A DNA stretch of 64,000 bases from Halorubrum lipolyticum DSM 21995 (GTDB lineage: Archaea > Halobacteriota > Halobacteria > Halobacteriales > Haloferacaceae): NCBI RefSeq assembly GCF_000337375.1, contig NZ_AOJG01000025.1, positions 56,166-120,165 on the forward strand, written 5' to 3'. The notes below the pieces were generated by a model that saw nothing but the letters and a program-made list of their open reading frames with translations, was not told the origin of the DNA and ran no database searches. Below, in pieces: positions 50,578 to 61,671 of the stretch; position 1 is the first letter of the stretch, and the number at the start of each line of letters is the position of its first letter. The position numbers and the translations under genes are program-made.

Positions 50578-51423
50578 ATGAACGAGAGACCGACCGGGCG
50601 AGAAACCGCGGGGCCGAGCGAAAACGCGACTGGCGTCACGCGGCGACGCCTGCTCGCGGGCGGCGGGGCCGTCGCCGTCGCGGGGCTGGCGGGCTGTCTC
50701 GGCGGGCGCGACGGGCCGGTGCCGGCGCCGGAGGTGACGAGCGACCGGATCGACGACGGCTGGCGGCTCCTCGACGAGTCGGAGAGCACGGTGTTCGAGC
50801 AGTCGTACGGCCCGGTGACGGTGACCGCGCTCGAACACACCCGGATCTACGAGTACGTCTCGGTCGCCGAGGCGCTGTCGGAGACGTTCGGCGCGAGCGG
50901 GTCGCCGGTCGTCTTCTTCGCCACCCGGATCGACGTCCGACCGGCGATCGACGGCCTCCCGGCCGGGATCGGACGGGACCAGCTGATGGCCGAGGTGGAG
51001 ACCGCCGCGATCGACGCGTTCCGGTCGCAGCTGAACGCGAGCGGGATCGAGAACGTCGAGATCGTCGACGAGGGGACGAGCACCGTGCGGAGCGGCCACA
51101 CCGCGACCACGTGGCAGCTGACGGGCGAGTTCGCCGTCGACGGCGAACTGCCGCTTCCCGACGGGTCGACGACGAGCCTCGGCGAGACCGTCGACATCGA
51201 GTCGCGGCTGGGCGTCTGGCACGACGGCACCGACGTGTTGGTCGCGGGCGGCGCGTATCCGGCGGAGCCGCTCACGCAGGTGATAGACGAGGCCCTCCCG
51301 AACGCGATCGACGCCGAGACCTTCCTCGAAGAGACAGTCGACGAGGAGACGAGAGCGGCGCTCGCGACCGAGCCCGGGGCCTTCGACGAGGAGATCTCGG
51401 CGCTGCTCATCTCGGTGGAGTGA
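50578..51423 (+). CDS. DUF6517-type Tat lipoprotein
   Basis: A 281-residue exported protein. The Tat motif TRRRLLAGGGAVAVAGLAGC places the lipobox cysteine at about residue 41. The mature part (VFEQSYGPVTVTALEHTRIY, then GSPVVFFATRIDVRPAIDGL) matches the haloarchaeal DUF6517 family, function unknown. The ATG at 50578 is chosen; upstream in-frame sequence to 50386 is repetitive and has no signal-peptide logic. It is divergent from the thiamine-type operon. Confidence 0.85.
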   Translation: MNERPTGRETAGPSENATGVTRRRLLAGGGAVAVAGLAGCLGGRDGPVPAPEVTSDRIDDGWRLLDESESTVFEQSYGPVTVTALEHTRIYEYVSVAEALSETFGASGSPVVFFATRIDVRPAIDGLPAGIGRDQLMAEVETAAIDAFRSQLNASGIENVEIVDEGTSTVRSGHTATTWQLTGEFAVDGELPLPDGSTTSLGETVDIESRLGVWHDGTDVLVAGGAYPAEPLTQVIDEALPNAIDAETFLEETVDEETRAALATEPGAFDEEISALLISVE

Positions 51424-51488
51424 GCGCCGGGGGTCACGTCGAGGCTCGAACCGACCCGTTTAATCGGCGCGCGCGGCTCTGTCCCGGT

Positions 51489-52244
51489 ATGAGCGGCTTC
51501 CCTTCCTTCGAGGTGATCCCCGCCGTCGACGTGCAGGACGGCGAGGTCGTCCAGCTGGTCGGCGGCGAGCGCGGCACGGGCAAGCGGTACGGCGACCCGG
51601 TCGAGGCCGCCGAGCGGTGGATCGAGTCGGGCGCCGAGACGCTCCACCTCGTCGACCTCGACGGCGCGTTCGAGGGCGAGCGCGTCAACGCCGACGCGAT
51701 CGAGGCGGTGGTGGAGGCGGTGGGCGGCGACGCGGTCGACGACCGCGTCGGCCTCCAGCTCGGCGGCGGCATCCGGACCGCGGCGGGCGCGCGCGACCTC
51801 CTCGACCTGGGGCTCGATCGCGTGATATTGGGCACTGCAGCGGTCGAGACGCCCGAGATCGTCGCCGAGATCGACGAGACGCACCCCGGCAGCGTGGTCG
51901 TCAGCCTCGACGCGAAGGACGGCGAGGTCGTCGTGAGCGGGTGGACCGAGGGGACCGGGCTCGACCCCGCCGAGGCCGCGACGCGCTACGAGGAGCTGGG
52001 CGCGGGCGCAATCTTATTCACGAACGTCGACGTGGAGGGACAGCTGGAGGGGATCGACCGCGAGGCGGTCGCGAGCGTCGTCGACGCGGTCGACATCCCC
52101 GTGATCGCCTCCGGTGGGGTGACGACGACCGACGACGTGGCGGATTTAAAAACGGCCGGCGCGGCCGCGGTCGTCGTCGGCACCGCGCTGTACGAGGGAC
52201 GGTTCACGCTGCGAGAGGCGCAGGCGGCCGCGGACGAGGCCTGA
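51489..52244 (+). CDS. hisA: Phosphoribosylformimino-AICAR ribotide isomerase (HisA)
   Basis: A 251-residue TIM-barrel isomerase of histidine biosynthesis. FEVIPAVDVQDGEVVQLVGG contains the first catalytic aspartate (in AVDVQDG), DLDGAFEG follows, LGGGIRTAAGARDLLDLG is the phosphate loop, and VDVEGQLEGIDREAV and ASGGVTTTDDVADL close the barrel. The ATG at 51489 is the family start. A TATA-like CGTTTAATC lies ~30 nt upstream. hisB lies ~2.4 kb away on the same strand, separated by an unrelated pair on the other strand. Confidence 0.96.
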   Translation: MSGFPSFEVIPAVDVQDGEVVQLVGGERGTGKRYGDPVEAAERWIESGAETLHLVDLDGAFEGERVNADAIEAVVEAVGGDAVDDRVGLQLGGGIRTAAGARDLLDLGLDRVILGTAAVETPEIVAEIDETHPGSVVVSLDAKDGEVVVSGWTEGTGLDPAEAATRYEELGAGAILFTNVDVEGQLEGIDREAVASVVDAVDIPVIASGGVTTTDDVADLKTAGAAAVVVGTALYEGRFTLREAQAAADEA

Positions 52245-52264
52245 ACCGCGACCGTCCCCGCCGA

Positions 52265-53080
52265 TCATTCCTCCGGCCGCTCGCGCTGGACGACTAACAC
52301 CGGGCCGAGGAAGCGCTCGGCGACCTGTTCCGACGGCATCCCGAAGACGAAGGTGGTGACCGACGGGTCCGTTTCGCCCATCACGACCGCGTCGTGCGAC
52401 TCGGCTCGGCCCGCGATGGCGTCGATCGAGGCGTCCGCGTCCTCGACGAGCGTCTCGATCCGGTCGGGAGCGATCCCGCGCTCGACGAGGTCGGCTTTCA
52501 CTCCGTTTAAAAACGACTCTCCGTCGTCGGGGGTCTCGCCCTCGTCGAGGGCGTGGTAGAGCGTCACGTCGACGCCCCCGTCGGCGAACAGCCCGGCGAC
52601 GAGCCGCGTGTTCCGCCCGACGCCGACCGTCCCACGGAGCGCGACGAACACCGAGTCGACGCACTCCGTGCTGTTCGGAACCAACACCGCGAGGCAGCCG
52701 TACTCGTAGATCAGCCGGTCGATCGTGATCTCCTCGTCGTGGGTGAACACGAGCCGCGTCTCGACCTCGGCGCCGGCCGCGGCGAGGCGGTCGGCGAACT
52801 CGTCGAGCTTCGACATCGCCGTCTCGCCGAACTGCTCGCGCGCTTGCTCGGCCGCGGTCTGCTCGGGAATCGCGTGATACCCGAGCAGCACGACGTGCGC
52901 GTTCGCGAGCAGCTCCGGCGTGCCGTTCGGAAGCGACTCGCCCTCCAACACCGCGAGCGGGACCAGCACCGACGGTCGGTCGATCGCTGGGGGTTGTTCG
53001 GTCGCCGGATCCCTTTCGGTCGCCGGATCCTCTCCGCTCTCGGGCTGTGCCCCGCCGTCGTCCGCGGGTGTCTCGGTCAT
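52265..53080 (-). CDS. UspA-like protein coupled to the amino-acid permease
   Basis: A 271-residue protein with an acidic, repetitive N-terminus (~35 residues) and two degenerate Usp-like halves (LVPLAVLEGESLPNGTPELL ... YHAIPEQT; and VTLYHALDEGE ... SHDAVVMGETDPSVTTFVFG). The usual GxxGS ATP loop is replaced by GETDPS. Its ATG overlaps the TGA of the upstream permease by four bases (ATGA). Haloarchaeal APC permeases are often paired with such proteins, which probably regulate transport. Confidence 0.82.
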   Translation of the reverse strand: MTETPADDGGAQPESGEDPATERDPATEQPPAIDRPSVLVPLAVLEGESLPNGTPELLANAHVVLLGYHAIPEQTAAEQAREQFGETAMSKLDEFADRLAAAGAEVETRLVFTHDEEITIDRLIYEYGCLAVLVPNSTECVDSVFVALRGTVGVGRNTRLVAGLFADGGVDVTLYHALDEGETPDDGESFLNGVKADLVERGIAPDRIETLVEDADASIDAIAGRAESHDAVVMGETDPSVTTFVFGMPSEQVAERFLGPVLVVQRERPEE

Positions 53081-54531
53081 CAGAAGTCACCTTTGAGTTC
53101 GACGTCCGTCCCGTAGTACCGGTACCAGCCGTAGGCGGCGAGCATGACGGCGGCCCCGACGGCGATCGACGCCAGTTGCATGAACGCGATCAGCGCGAAG
53201 CTCGCGAGCCCGCCGACGGCGGCGACCGCGAATCCGGCCGGACAGCGGAACGAGGGGGCGTACCAGGGCGGCCGCTCCCGGCGGAGCTGTATCAGCGCGA
53301 CGCAGATCAGCCCGTACATCACGAGGTGGAGGAAGGAGGCGACCTCCGCGAGCAGCGCCACCTGTCCGGTCGCAGCCAACACGACGATCGGACCGCCGGC
53401 GAGGCCGAGGGCGACGTGCGGTGTGCCGTACGCGAGGTTGAGCCGGCTCGCGTCCTCGGGGATGATCCCGTCGCGGCTCACCGCGTACACCGCGCGGGAG
53501 GCGCTGAGGATCGAGGCGTTCGCGCTGGAGAAGGTTGCCAACAACCCGGCGACGACGATCGCCAGCGCGCCCGGGAGCCCGACGAACGACCGGGCGACCT
53601 CGACCATCGCGGTCTCGCCGAACTCGCCGAGCCGGACGCTGCCGAACGCGCTCGTCGCGACGAAGATGGTGACGACGTAGAAGACGCCGACGAGGAGCAC
53701 CGAACCGACCATCGCCAGCGGCAGGTTCCGGCTCGGCTCCGTGATGTCGCCCGCGACGGTCGCGACCTGCGCGAACCCGAGGTACGAGGTGAAGACGAGC
53801 GCCGCCGTCTGGAGCACCGGGAGCGCCCCGCCGGGCGGGAAGAACCGCTCCGGGGTGCTCTCGGCGCCGAAGACGCCGAGCGCGTCGAGCGAGCCGTAGC
53901 TCAAAAAGAGCGTGAGGATGACTAAGAGGAGGATCACGATCCCGTTCTGGAGCGCCGCGGTGTTCTCGGTCCCGAAGAGGCTGAGGGCCGTGAGCCCGAC
54001 GCCGAAGGCGACGCCGAGGGGGATCGCCGGGTCGATCGGGAGCGCGATCCCCGCTTCGAGGAACACCTGTCCGGCGTAGCTGCCGAGCCCGACGAGGTAG
54101 AACGCGGAGGCGAACACGAGCCCGAGCCAGAGCCCGATCCCGACGATCGCGCCGGCGGCGCTGCCGAGCCCGCGCGAAATGAAGAAGTAGCCACCGCCGC
54201 TGCGGGGCATCGCGGTGGCGAGCTCCGACGCCGGCAGGGCGACGAGGAGGGCGATCACCGCTCCGATCGCGAACGAGAGCGACGCCGCCGGGCCGGCGTT
54301 CTCGGCCGCCAGCCCCGGGAACACGAAGATCCCCGCGCCGATCATCGTCCCCACGCCGATCGCGAGGCCCCCGACGAGCCCGATCGTCCGTTCGAGCTCC
54401 CCCTCTCCGGTGTCGGCGTCGACGACGTCGGCGACGGCGTCCGGGACCTCGACGCCGGCGGGCGATGCGTCGGTGCCGGAGCCCGTCGCGTTCGACGGAC
54501 CGGACCCCTCGGGGGGCGCTGAATCGTCCAT
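53080..54531 (-). CDS. APC-family amino-acid permease
   Basis: A 483-residue permease with about 12 helices. The start ATG at 54531 gives [19 protein letters not shown]; a longer frame is not family-like. [20 protein letters not shown] is the classical TM1 motif. [20 protein letters not shown] marks TM3, and [20 protein letters not shown] a later helix region. It shares an mRNA with the UspA-like gene. Substrate is unknown; a cationic or branched-chain amino acid is possible. Confidence 0.92.
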   Translation of the reverse strand: MDDSAPPEGSGPSNATGSGTDASPAGVEVPDAVADVVDADTGEGELERTIGLVGGLAIGVGTMIGAGIFVFPGLAAENAGPAASLSFAIGAVIALLVALPASELATAMPRSGGGYFFISRGLGSAAGAIVGIGLWLGLVFASAFYLVGLGSYAGQVFLEAGIALPIDPAIPLGVAFGVGLTALSLFGTENTAALQNGIVILLLVILTLFLSYGSLDALGVFGAESTPERFFPPGGALPVLQTAALVFTSYLGFAQVATVAGDITEPSRNLPLAMVGSVLLVGVFYVVTIFVATSAFGSVRLGEFGETAMVEVARSFVGLPGALAIVVAGLLATFSSANASILSASRAVYAVSRDGIIPEDASRLNLAYGTPHVALGLAGGPIVVLAATGQVALLAEVASFLHLVMYGLICVALIQLRRERPPWYAPSFRCPAGFAVAAVGGLASFALIAFMQLASIAVGAAVMLAAYGWYRYYGTDVELKGDF

Positions 54532-54637
54532 ACCGTGCCGAGACGATTCGCTGACGTGACAAATATCCACCGCCGAACCGGGGACCGTCGCCCGACACAC
54601 CCGCAACCGACTTACGAATCCCCCGCGACGAGCCGGT

Positions 54638-55234
54638 ATGAGCGACCACGACCGGACCGCGGCCGTCACCCGCGAGACGAGCGAGACGACGATCGAGCTC
54701 ACCCTCGCGGTCGACGGCGACGGCGACAGCGAGGTCGACACCGGGATCGGGTTTTTCGACCACATGCTCGAATCGTTCGCGAAACACGGCCTCTTCGATC
54801 TGACGGTCGCCTGCGACGGCGACCTCGACATCGACGACCACCACACGGTCGAGGACGTGGCGATCTGCCTCGGCGAGGCGTTCGACGAGGCGCTCGGCGA
54901 CAAGCGAGGAATCCGGCGGTACGCCGACCGACGGGTCCCCCTCGACGAGGCGGTCGCGAGCGTCGTCGTCGACGTGGCCGGCCGCCCGTACTACGACTTC
55001 TCGGGCGAGTTCTCCCAGGAGTCGGTCGGCGGGTTCACGAGCGTCATGGCCGATCACTTCGCGCTGTCGCTCGCGCACAACGCCGGGCTGACGCTCCACG
55101 CCGCGGTCGAGACGGGCGACAACGCGCACCACGAGGTGGAGGCCCTTTTTAAATCCCTCGCGCGGGCCCTCGACGACGCGACGCGGCTCGACGAGCGCCG
55201 GAGCGACACGCCGAGTACGAAAGGCGAGTTGTGA
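54638..55234 (+). CDS. hisB: Imidazoleglycerol-phosphate dehydratase (HisB)
   Basis: A 198-residue enzyme of histidine biosynthesis. Signature motifs are [34 protein letters not shown], and the second His cluster [18 protein letters not shown], all binding the paired manganese ions. It starts at ATG 54638. The monofunctional form (no phosphatase domain) is usual in archaea. It is followed by hel308 98 bp downstream. Confidence 0.97.
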   Translation: MSDHDRTAAVTRETSETTIELTLAVDGDGDSEVDTGIGFFDHMLESFAKHGLFDLTVACDGDLDIDDHHTVEDVAICLGEAFDEALGDKRGIRRYADRRVPLDEAVASVVVDVAGRPYYDFSGEFSQESVGGFTSVMADHFALSLAHNAGLTLHAAVETGDNAHHEVEALFKSLARALDDATRLDERRSDTPSTKGEL

Positions 55235-55331
55235 GCGGAGCGTCCGGGGACGAGGGCCGCGAACGACCGCCGGCCCCCGCCCACGACTGCGTTCCGACGG
55301 TTTAAATCGGGTCGGGACCCACCCTCCACCA

Positions 55332-57779
55332 ATGCAACCGAGTTCGCTCTCCGGGCTCCCCGCGGGCGTCGGCGAGGCGCTCGAAGCGGAGGGCGTCGCC
55401 GAGCTGTACCCGCCACAGGAGGCCGCCGTCGAGGCCGGCGTCGCCGACGGCGAGAGCCTCGTCGCCGCGGTGCCGACGGCCTCCGGGAAGACCCTGATCG
55501 CCGAGCTCGCCATGCTGTCCGCGGTCGAGCGCGGCGGCAAGGCCTTATATATCGTCCCGCTGCGCGCGCTCGCCAGCGAGAAGAAGACCGAGTTCGAGCG
55601 CTGGGAGGAGTTCGGCGTCACCGTCGGCGTCTCCACCGGCAACTACGAGTCCGACGGCGAGTGGCTGGCGACCCGCGACATCATCGTCGCCACCTCGGAG
55701 AAGGTCGACTCGCTCATCCGCAACGGCGCCCCGTGGATCGACGACCTCACCTGCGTCGTGAGCGACGAGGTCCACCTCGTCGACGACCCGAACCGCGGCC
55801 CGACCCTCGAGGTGACCCTCGCGAAGCTCCGGCGGGTGAACCCCGGGCTCCAGACGGTCGCGCTCTCGGCGACCGTCGGCAACGCGGACGTGATCGCCGA
55901 CTGGCTCGACGCCGAGCTCGTCGAGTCCGACTGGCGCCCCATCGACCTCCGGATGGGCGTCCACTTCGGCAACGCGATCGACTTCGCGGACGGGAGCAAG
56001 CGCGAGGTGCCCGTGGAGCGCGGCGAAGACCAGACCGCCCGGCTCGTCGCCGACGCGCTCGACACCGAAGAGGACGGCCAGGGCGGCTCCTCGCTCGTCT
56101 TCGTCAACTCCCGTCGCAACGCCGAGTCCTCCGCCCGGAAGCTCACGGACGTCACCGGCCCTCGGCTCACCGACGACGAGCGCGATACGCTCCGCGAGCT
56201 CGCCGAGGAGATCCGCTCCGGCTCCGACACCGACACCGCCGCAGACCTCGCGGACGCGGTCGAGCAGGGGTCGGCGTTCCACCACGCGGGGCTCCGGAGC
56301 GAGGACCGCGCCCGCGTCGAGGACGCGTTCCGCGACCGGCTGATCAAGTGCATCTCCGCGACGCCGACGCTCGCCGCCGGCGTCAACACCCCCGCCCGCC
56401 GGGTGATCGTCCGCGACTGGCGCCGGTACGACGGGGAGTTCGGCGGGATGAAACCCCTCGATGTGCTGGAGGTACACCAGATGTGCGGGCGTGCGGGACG
56501 CCCGGGGCTCGACCCGTACGGCGAGGCGGTGCTGCTCGCGAACGACGCGGACACGAAAGAGGAGCTGTTCGAGCGGTACCTCTGGGCCGACCCCGAGCCG
56601 GTTCGATCGAAGCTCGCCGCCGAACCCGCGCTTCGGACCCACGTGCTCGCCACCGTCGCCTCCGGGTTCGCTTCCACTCGTGACGGCCTCCTCTCCTTCC
56701 TCGACAACACCCTCTACGCGACCCAGACCGACGACGAGGGGCGGCTCGCGGCCGTCACCGACACCGTCCTCGACTACCTCGCCGTCAACGACTTCGTCGA
56801 GCGCGAGCGCGACGGCGGGAGCGGGAGCCTGACCGCGACCGGCATCGGCCACACCGTCTCGCGGCTCTACCTCGACCCGATGAGCGCGGCCGAGATGATC
56901 GACGGGCTCCGGTCGGTCGCTCGGGACGCCGACGGCGCGACCGCGGGCGCCGAGGGAGCGACCGGCGAGTTCGTCAGGACCGGCGACGACGGCGACGAGC
57001 CCGGGTTCGGGACCTACACGCGGCCCGGGGAGGAGGAATCGGCAGAGCAAGAGGAGACCGACGAAGAGCCGACGGAGCCCCCCGAAGTCACGCCCCTCGG
57101 CCTCTACCACCTCGTCAGCCGCACGCCCGACATGTACGAGCTCTACCTGAAGTCGGGCGACCGCGAGACGTACACCGAGCTCTGCTACGAGCGGGAGACG
57201 GAGTTCCTCGGCGACGTGCCCTCCGAGTACGAGGACGTGCGCTTCGAGGACTGGCTCGCGTCGCTGAAGACCGCCCGCCTGCTGGAGGACTGGGCGAACG
57301 AGGTCGACGAGGACCGGATCACGGAGCGGTACGGCGTCGGCCCTGGCGATATCCGCGGGAAGGTCGACACCGCCGAGTGGCTCTTGCGCGCGGCCGAGAC
57401 CCTCGCGAGAGACGTGGAGGGCGTCGACGGCGACGTCGTCGTCGCGGTCCGCGAGGCCCGCAAGCGGATCGAGTACGGCGTCCGCGAGGAGCTCCTGGAC
57501 CTGGCCGGCGTCCGCAACGTCGGCCGGAAACGCGCCCGGCGGCTGTTCGAGGCCGGAATCGAGACCCGCGCCGACCTCCGCGAGGCCGACAAGCCGGTCG
57601 TCCTCGGCGCGCTCCGCGGTCGCGAGCGCACCGCCGAGCGGATCCTCGAACACGCCGGCCGCGAGGACCCCTCGATGGACGACGTGCGGCCGGACAAGTC
57701 GGCCTCCGCGGCCGCGACCGCCGGCTCCGGGAGCGACGGGGACGGGGACGGACAGGCGAGCCTGGGTGATTTCCGATGA
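55332..57779 (+). CDS. hel308: ATP-dependent DNA helicase Hel308
   Basis: An 815-residue SF2 helicase that unwinds lagging-strand forks and D-loops in archaea. LYPPQ at residues 25-29 is the Q-motif, PTASGKT with K53 is Walker A, DEVH at 145-148 is Walker B, SATVGN is motif III. Motif VI is [10 protein letters not shown]. The C-terminal helical ratchet domain and HhH region ([20 protein letters not shown]) follow, then a flexible tail with [16 protein letters not shown], ending like a PIP box-type QASLGDF that may bind PCNA. A 60-residue acidic insert lies at about 535-595. The stop overlaps cgi121 (ATGA). A TATA-like GTTTAAAT is near 55299. Confidence 0.96.
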   Translation: MQPSSLSGLPAGVGEALEAEGVAELYPPQEAAVEAGVADGESLVAAVPTASGKTLIAELAMLSAVERGGKALYIVPLRALASEKKTEFERWEEFGVTVGVSTGNYESDGEWLATRDIIVATSEKVDSLIRNGAPWIDDLTCVVSDEVHLVDDPNRGPTLEVTLAKLRRVNPGLQTVALSATVGNADVIADWLDAELVESDWRPIDLRMGVHFGNAIDFADGSKREVPVERGEDQTARLVADALDTEEDGQGGSSLVFVNSRRNAESSARKLTDVTGPRLTDDERDTLRELAEEIRSGSDTDTAADLADAVEQGSAFHHAGLRSEDRARVEDAFRDRLIKCISATPTLAAGVNTPARRVIVRDWRRYDGEFGGMKPLDVLEVHQMCGRAGRPGLDPYGEAVLLANDADTKEELFERYLWADPEPVRSKLAAEPALRTHVLATVASGFASTRDGLLSFLDNTLYATQTDDEGRLAAVTDTVLDYLAVNDFVERERDGGSGSLTATGIGHTVSRLYLDPMSAAEMIDGLRSVARDADGATAGAEGATGEFVRTGDDGDEPGFGTYTRPGEEESAEQEETDEEPTEPPEVTPLGLYHLVSRTPDMYELYLKSGDRETYTELCYERETEFLGDVPSEYEDVRFEDWLASLKTARLLEDWANEVDEDRITERYGVGPGDIRGKVDTAEWLLRAAETLARDVEGVDGDVVVAVREARKRIEYGVREELLDLAGVRNVGRKRARRLFEAGIETRADLREADKPVVLGALRGRERTAERILEHAGREDPSMDDVRPDKSASAAATAGSGSDGDGDGQASLGDFR

Positions 57780-58372
57780 CCGACGCCGACGCCGGCGCGG
57801 GCGACGCCCCCGCCTCGCCGGCGACCCCGCCCCACCGGCTCGTCGCGGGGACAGTCGCCATCGACGACCTCGACGCGTTCCTCGCGACGCTCGACGAGGT
57901 CGCGGCGGAGACGGGCGCGGTCGTGCAGGCGTTCGACGCGGACCTGATCGTCTCGGCCGCGCACCTCTGCGAGGCGACCCGCCTCGCCGCCCGCGCGATC
58001 GCCCGCGACGAGGCCGTCGCCCGCGATCCGGGCGTCGAGGTCATGCTGTACGCGGCCGGCAGCCGGCAGATCGACCGCGCGTTCGCGCTCGGCGTCTCAG
58101 AGGGAGAGCAGCGAACGGTCGTCCTCGTCGCGGACTTCGGTGCGGTTCCGGGCGCGGACCGACCTGCCGCGGACCTCGACGCGGCCGCTGCGTCGGTGGA
58201 AGACCTGCTCGAGCCGGCGACGGGGGCTTCGGCCGAAGGGTTCGACCCGTCGTGCGACGCGGAACGCGTCCGGGAGTTCTACGAGGTCGGCGACCGCGAG
58301 ATGGCCGCGACCGCCGGAGGACTCGCCGACATCGTCCGCGAGCGCGTCGCGCTCCTCGACGTCGAGAAGTAG
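57776..58372 (+). CDS. cgi121: KEOPS complex subunit Cgi121
   Basis: A 198-residue Cgi121/TPRKB-like protein, part of the KEOPS complex that makes N6-threonylcarbamoyladenosine at A37 of ANN-decoding tRNAs. Its core contains [20 protein letters not shown], then [20 protein letters not shown] and [20 protein letters not shown]. The last residues ([20 protein letters not shown]) form the second helix pair. The ATG overlaps the stop of hel308 by four bases, so expression is coupled. A role in tRNA delivery to Kae1-Bud32 is known in archaea. Confidence 0.92.
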   Translation: MTDADAGAGDAPASPATPPHRLVAGTVAIDDLDAFLATLDEVAAETGAVVQAFDADLIVSAAHLCEATRLAARAIARDEAVARDPGVEVMLYAAGSRQIDRAFALGVSEGEQRTVVLVADFGAVPGADRPAADLDAAAASVEDLLEPATGASAEGFDPSCDAERVREFYEVGDREMAATAGGLADIVRERVALLDVEK

Positions 58373-58562
58373 GTCGAACCCCTTCGCTTCGGCTGGAAAA
58401 CGCGGTACGTGGTGGGGTTTTCGTTCCAGTCGAAACGCGAACAGGGCGGACCGTAGCGGGGCGGGTCGCGGGTCCCCGAGGAGTCGAGACGCCGGTCCGA
58501 CGGCGGTCGGGTCGTGGCTCCGACGAGAGTCGGTCGGCGCGGACCGAAGCGAACCGCGAGAA

Positions 58563-58635
58563 TAGTCCATCCTGGATTCGAACCAGGGTCGTTGCCCCCA
58601 GAAGGCAACAGGATTGGCCACTACCCCAATGGACT
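58563..58635 (-). tRNA. tRNA-Gln (anticodon CTG)
   Basis: On the minus strand it starts AGTCCATTGGGGTAGTGGCC, with acceptor AGTCCAT/ATGGACT and discriminator A at 58563. The anticodon stem TTGCC/GGCAA encloses loop TTCTGGG with CTG. The T-arm holds CCTGGTTCGAATCCAGG. No intron and no CCA. A 190-nt spacer (58373-58562) after cgi121 contains nothing else I can support. Confidence 0.93.
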
Positions 58636-58826
58636 GCGTGCACTCACCGATAGCCAGTGGGTCTTTGTAAGCGTTGCGCGTCGCGGGCCCTCTGTCACGG
58701 GTTCACAGGCCTTCGGGAGCGGGGCGGGGGCGAGTGCCGAGGGGGACGAGGGAGTTCCGCCCGAGACCGATCTCCGAACGTGCGTATATCGATGCGCTTT
58801 AGCCGGTCGGATAGCCACGAACCTGT

Positions 58827-59435
58827 ATGTACGTCGGACGATTCGTCGTCGTCGCCCCCGGTATCGGCGCCTACCGCGTCTCCTCGCGCTCGTTCCCGAA
58901 CCGCCGCGTGACGGATCGGGAGGGAACGCTCACCGTCGGCCCGACGCCCGACGCGCCCGAGACGGACAACCCGTACGTCTCGTACAACTGCGCGCGCGCG
59001 GTCCGGACGCCGACCGACGAGCCGCTCGCGGTCGTCGGCAACGGCTCCCACGTCGACCCGATCGCGGAGAAGCTCGAGCTCGGGTACCCCGCCCGCGACG
59101 CGCTGGCGACGCCCCTGCTCGCGCTCGACTTCGAGAAGGACGACTACGACACGCCCCGGATCGCCGGCGTCGTCGCCGCCGAGACCGCGACGATCGGCGT
59201 CGTCCGCCGCGACGGCCTCGTCGTCGAGGCGGTCGACGAGCCGACGATCGTCGCCACCTACGAGACCGATAGCCCCGAGCCGTACGGATTCGCGGCCGCG
59301 GACGCCGAGACGCTCGACGCCGCGACGGCCGCGACGGAGGTCCTCGGCGCCGACTTCGAACACCCGGTGTGCGCCGCGGGCGCGACGGTCGACGCCGACG
59401 GCGTGACGCTGGCGTTCGACAACGACGCGGAGTAG
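58827..59435 (+). CDS. purO: Archaeal IMP cyclohydrolase (PurO)
   Basis: A 202-residue archaeal-type IMP cyclohydrolase, closing the last ring in purine biosynthesis in place of bacterial PurH. Characteristic parts are [44 protein letters not shown], and [20 protein letters not shown]. It ends [17 protein letters not shown]-like GCGCTTTAG lies upstream near 58793. It stands alone. Confidence 0.95.
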   Translation: MYVGRFVVVAPGIGAYRVSSRSFPNRRVTDREGTLTVGPTPDAPETDNPYVSYNCARAVRTPTDEPLAVVGNGSHVDPIAEKLELGYPARDALATPLLALDFEKDDYDTPRIAGVVAAETATIGVVRRDGLVVEAVDEPTIVATYETDSPEPYGFAAADAETLDAATAATEVLGADFEHPVCAAGATVDADGVTLAFDNDAE

Positions 59436-59510
59436 ACCGCCCGAAGCGGGTCCGCCCGACCGCCTTTCCGGCTCCCCTCGCCTTTTGAGCCCCGCGAGCG
59501 ATACGCGGAC

Positions 59511-61649
59511 ATGGAGCGCGTCACTGCGACCGATTACCACGACATCGCGAAACCCGCGGACCCGCGGCTCTCCCCCGACGGCGACCGCGTCGCCTTCCTG
59601 CGACGGGAACCCGTCGACGACGAGACCACCGAGTCGACGGTGTCCCTCGCCGATCTCGCTGACCGCGACGGCGGCGCCCCGCGTCGGCTCACGCTCGCCG
59701 AGGGTACCGACGCGGAGCCGCGCTGGAGCCCGTCCGGCGACCGGATCGCGTTCACCTCGACGCGGGGCGCCGCCGACGACCGTCAGCAGCTGTGGGTACT
59801 CCCGCTCGCCGGCGGCGAGGCCCGGCGGCTCACCGACGCCGTCGGCGGCGTCTCCGAGATCGCGTGGTCGCCCGACGGCGAGCGGCTCGCCTTCGTCCAG
59901 TCGGTGACGGCCGACGACCGCGAGACCGACCGGGACCTGTCGGTCCCCGAGGGATACGAGCCCGACGACCACCCCGACCCGCGCGTCGTCGACCGCACCG
60001 TCTACCGGACCGGACAGCGCTACGTCGACGGTCGGCGCTCGCACGTCTACGTCGTCGACGCCGACGCGCCGGTCGACGGCGCGACCGGCGGCGACCCGGC
60101 CGCGGGGGTCGAGCGCGTCACCGACGGCGACGCCGACTTCGGTGCGCCCGAGTGGGGAGACGCGGAGACCCTCTACTTCACCGAGCGGGTCGGCGACGAC
60201 CCCGACGACTCGGTCGAGATCGCGATCCGCGCACGCGACTTCGAGACGGGCGAGACCGAGCGTGTCCACGCGACCACGGGGTGGGACGCCGCGCTGGCGG
60301 CGACCGACGACGGCCGAGTCGCGTTCACTCACGCCGAGCCCGAGCGGGTCTCCATGCGGCAGACGGATCTGCGCGTGCTCGACCGCGAGAGCGGCGCGGT
60401 GACCGACCTCACGGCGGATCTCGACCGCGGAGTCGGTCGCGCGGTCGCCCCTCAGTGGGGACCCGACGACGCGACGCTGTACTTCGCGACCCCGGACGAG
60501 GGGGCGACCGCCCTCTGGCACGTCCCCGGCGACGGGAGCGAGACGCCCGAGCGGCTCTGTCGCCCCGGCGCGGTGTCGGGCGGGACAGTCGGCGGCGACG
60601 CGGGCGCCGGCCCCGAGGAGGTGACCGTCGCGTTCGCCGCCAGCGAGTGGGACCACCCGGGCGACGCCTTCGTCTACGACGCGGGGACCGGCGAGACGAC
60701 GCGGGTGACGGAGCTCAACGCCGACTACCTCACCGAGCGCGAGATCGGTGAACCCGAGGAGGTCCGCTTCGAGTCAGACGGGACGGAGATACAGGGGTGG
60801 GTGTTGACGCCGCCGGAATTCGATCCGGGCGACGGCGCCGAAAACCAGTTCCCCCTCGCGGTCGAGATCCACGGCGGCCCGCACGCGATGTGGTCGACGG
60901 CGGGGACGATGTGGCACGAGTTCCAGACGCTCGCGGCTCGCGGGTACGTCGTCTTCTGGTCGAACCCGCGCGGCTCGACCGGCTACGGCGAGGCGTTCAT
61001 GCAGGCGATCGAGCGCGACTGGGGCGCGGTCACGCTCACGGACGTGATGGCGGGCGTCGAGACGGTCGCGGAGCGCCCGTACGTCGACGAGACGAACGCC
61101 TTCGTCACCGGCGGCTCCTTCGGCGGGTTCATGACCGCGTGGACGGTGGGCCAGACCGACTACTTCCGCGCGGCCGTCTCCCAGCGCGGCGTCTACGACC
61201 TCACCGGCTTCTACGGCTCGACGGACGCGGCGTACAAGCTCGTCGAGGGCGACTTCGACACCGTCCCGTCCGAGGAGCCCGGATGGCTGTGGGCGCAGTC
61301 GCCGACCGGCCACGCCCACGAGGTCGACACGCCGACGCTCCTCGTTCACTCCGAGGACGACACCCGGACGCCGATCTGCACGGCGGAGCTGTACCACCGG
61401 ATCCTCCGGAAGAACGGCGTCGACACGCGGTTCGTGCGCTACCCGCGCGAGGGCCACGAGCTCTCTCGCTCGGGCGAGCCGGCCCACGTCGTCGACCGCA
61501 TCGAGCGGATCGCCCGCTGGTTCGACGGCTACTCCGAGCACCACGACGCGCCGCGCGCGCTCGACCGCCCCGACGAGGAGGGGTTGAGCGGCGGGGACGG
61601 GGATGAAGGGGACGGAACAGAGGGAGAAAGGGAAGCCCGCGAGGAGTGA
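59511..61649 (+). CDS. S9 family serine peptidase (acylaminoacyl-peptidase-like)
   Basis: A 712-residue S9C peptidase. The first ~430 residues are a beta-propeller with LSPDGDRVAFLRRE- and WSPDGERLAFVQ-type repeats. The alpha/beta hydrolase follows: oxyanion segment VEIHGGPHAMWS, catalytic S536 in GGSFGGFMTAW, aspartate in LLVHSEDDTRTP and H649 in REGHELSR. A ~35-residue Gly/Asp/Glu-rich tail (DEEGLSGGDGDEGDGTEGER) is added. It likely releases acylated residues or short peptides in the cytoplasm. Confidence 0.92.
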   Translation: MERVTATDYHDIAKPADPRLSPDGDRVAFLRREPVDDETTESTVSLADLADRDGGAPRRLTLAEGTDAEPRWSPSGDRIAFTSTRGAADDRQQLWVLPLAGGEARRLTDAVGGVSEIAWSPDGERLAFVQSVTADDRETDRDLSVPEGYEPDDHPDPRVVDRTVYRTGQRYVDGRRSHVYVVDADAPVDGATGGDPAAGVERVTDGDADFGAPEWGDAETLYFTERVGDDPDDSVEIAIRARDFETGETERVHATTGWDAALAATDDGRVAFTHAEPERVSMRQTDLRVLDRESGAVTDLTADLDRGVGRAVAPQWGPDDATLYFATPDEGATALWHVPGDGSETPERLCRPGAVSGGTVGGDAGAGPEEVTVAFAASEWDHPGDAFVYDAGTGETTRVTELNADYLTEREIGEPEEVRFESDGTEIQGWVLTPPEFDPGDGAENQFPLAVEIHGGPHAMWSTAGTMWHEFQTLAARGYVVFWSNPRGSTGYGEAFMQAIERDWGAVTLTDVMAGVETVAERPYVDETNAFVTGGSFGGFMTAWTVGQTDYFRAAVSQRGVYDLTGFYGSTDAAYKLVEGDFDTVPSEEPGWLWAQSPTGHAHEVDTPTLLVHSEDDTRTPICTAELYHRILRKNGVDTRFVRYPREGHELSRSGEPAHVVDRIERIARWFDGYSEHHDAPRALDRPDEEGLSGGDGDEGDGTEGEREAREE

Positions 61650-61671
61650 AGCCGGATACTCGAGAGAGACG

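Noticed and set aside
55545-57653. Long minus-strand ORF (about 700 codons) opposite hel308
   Set aside because: Antisense shadow; the plus frame carries complete helicase motifs.
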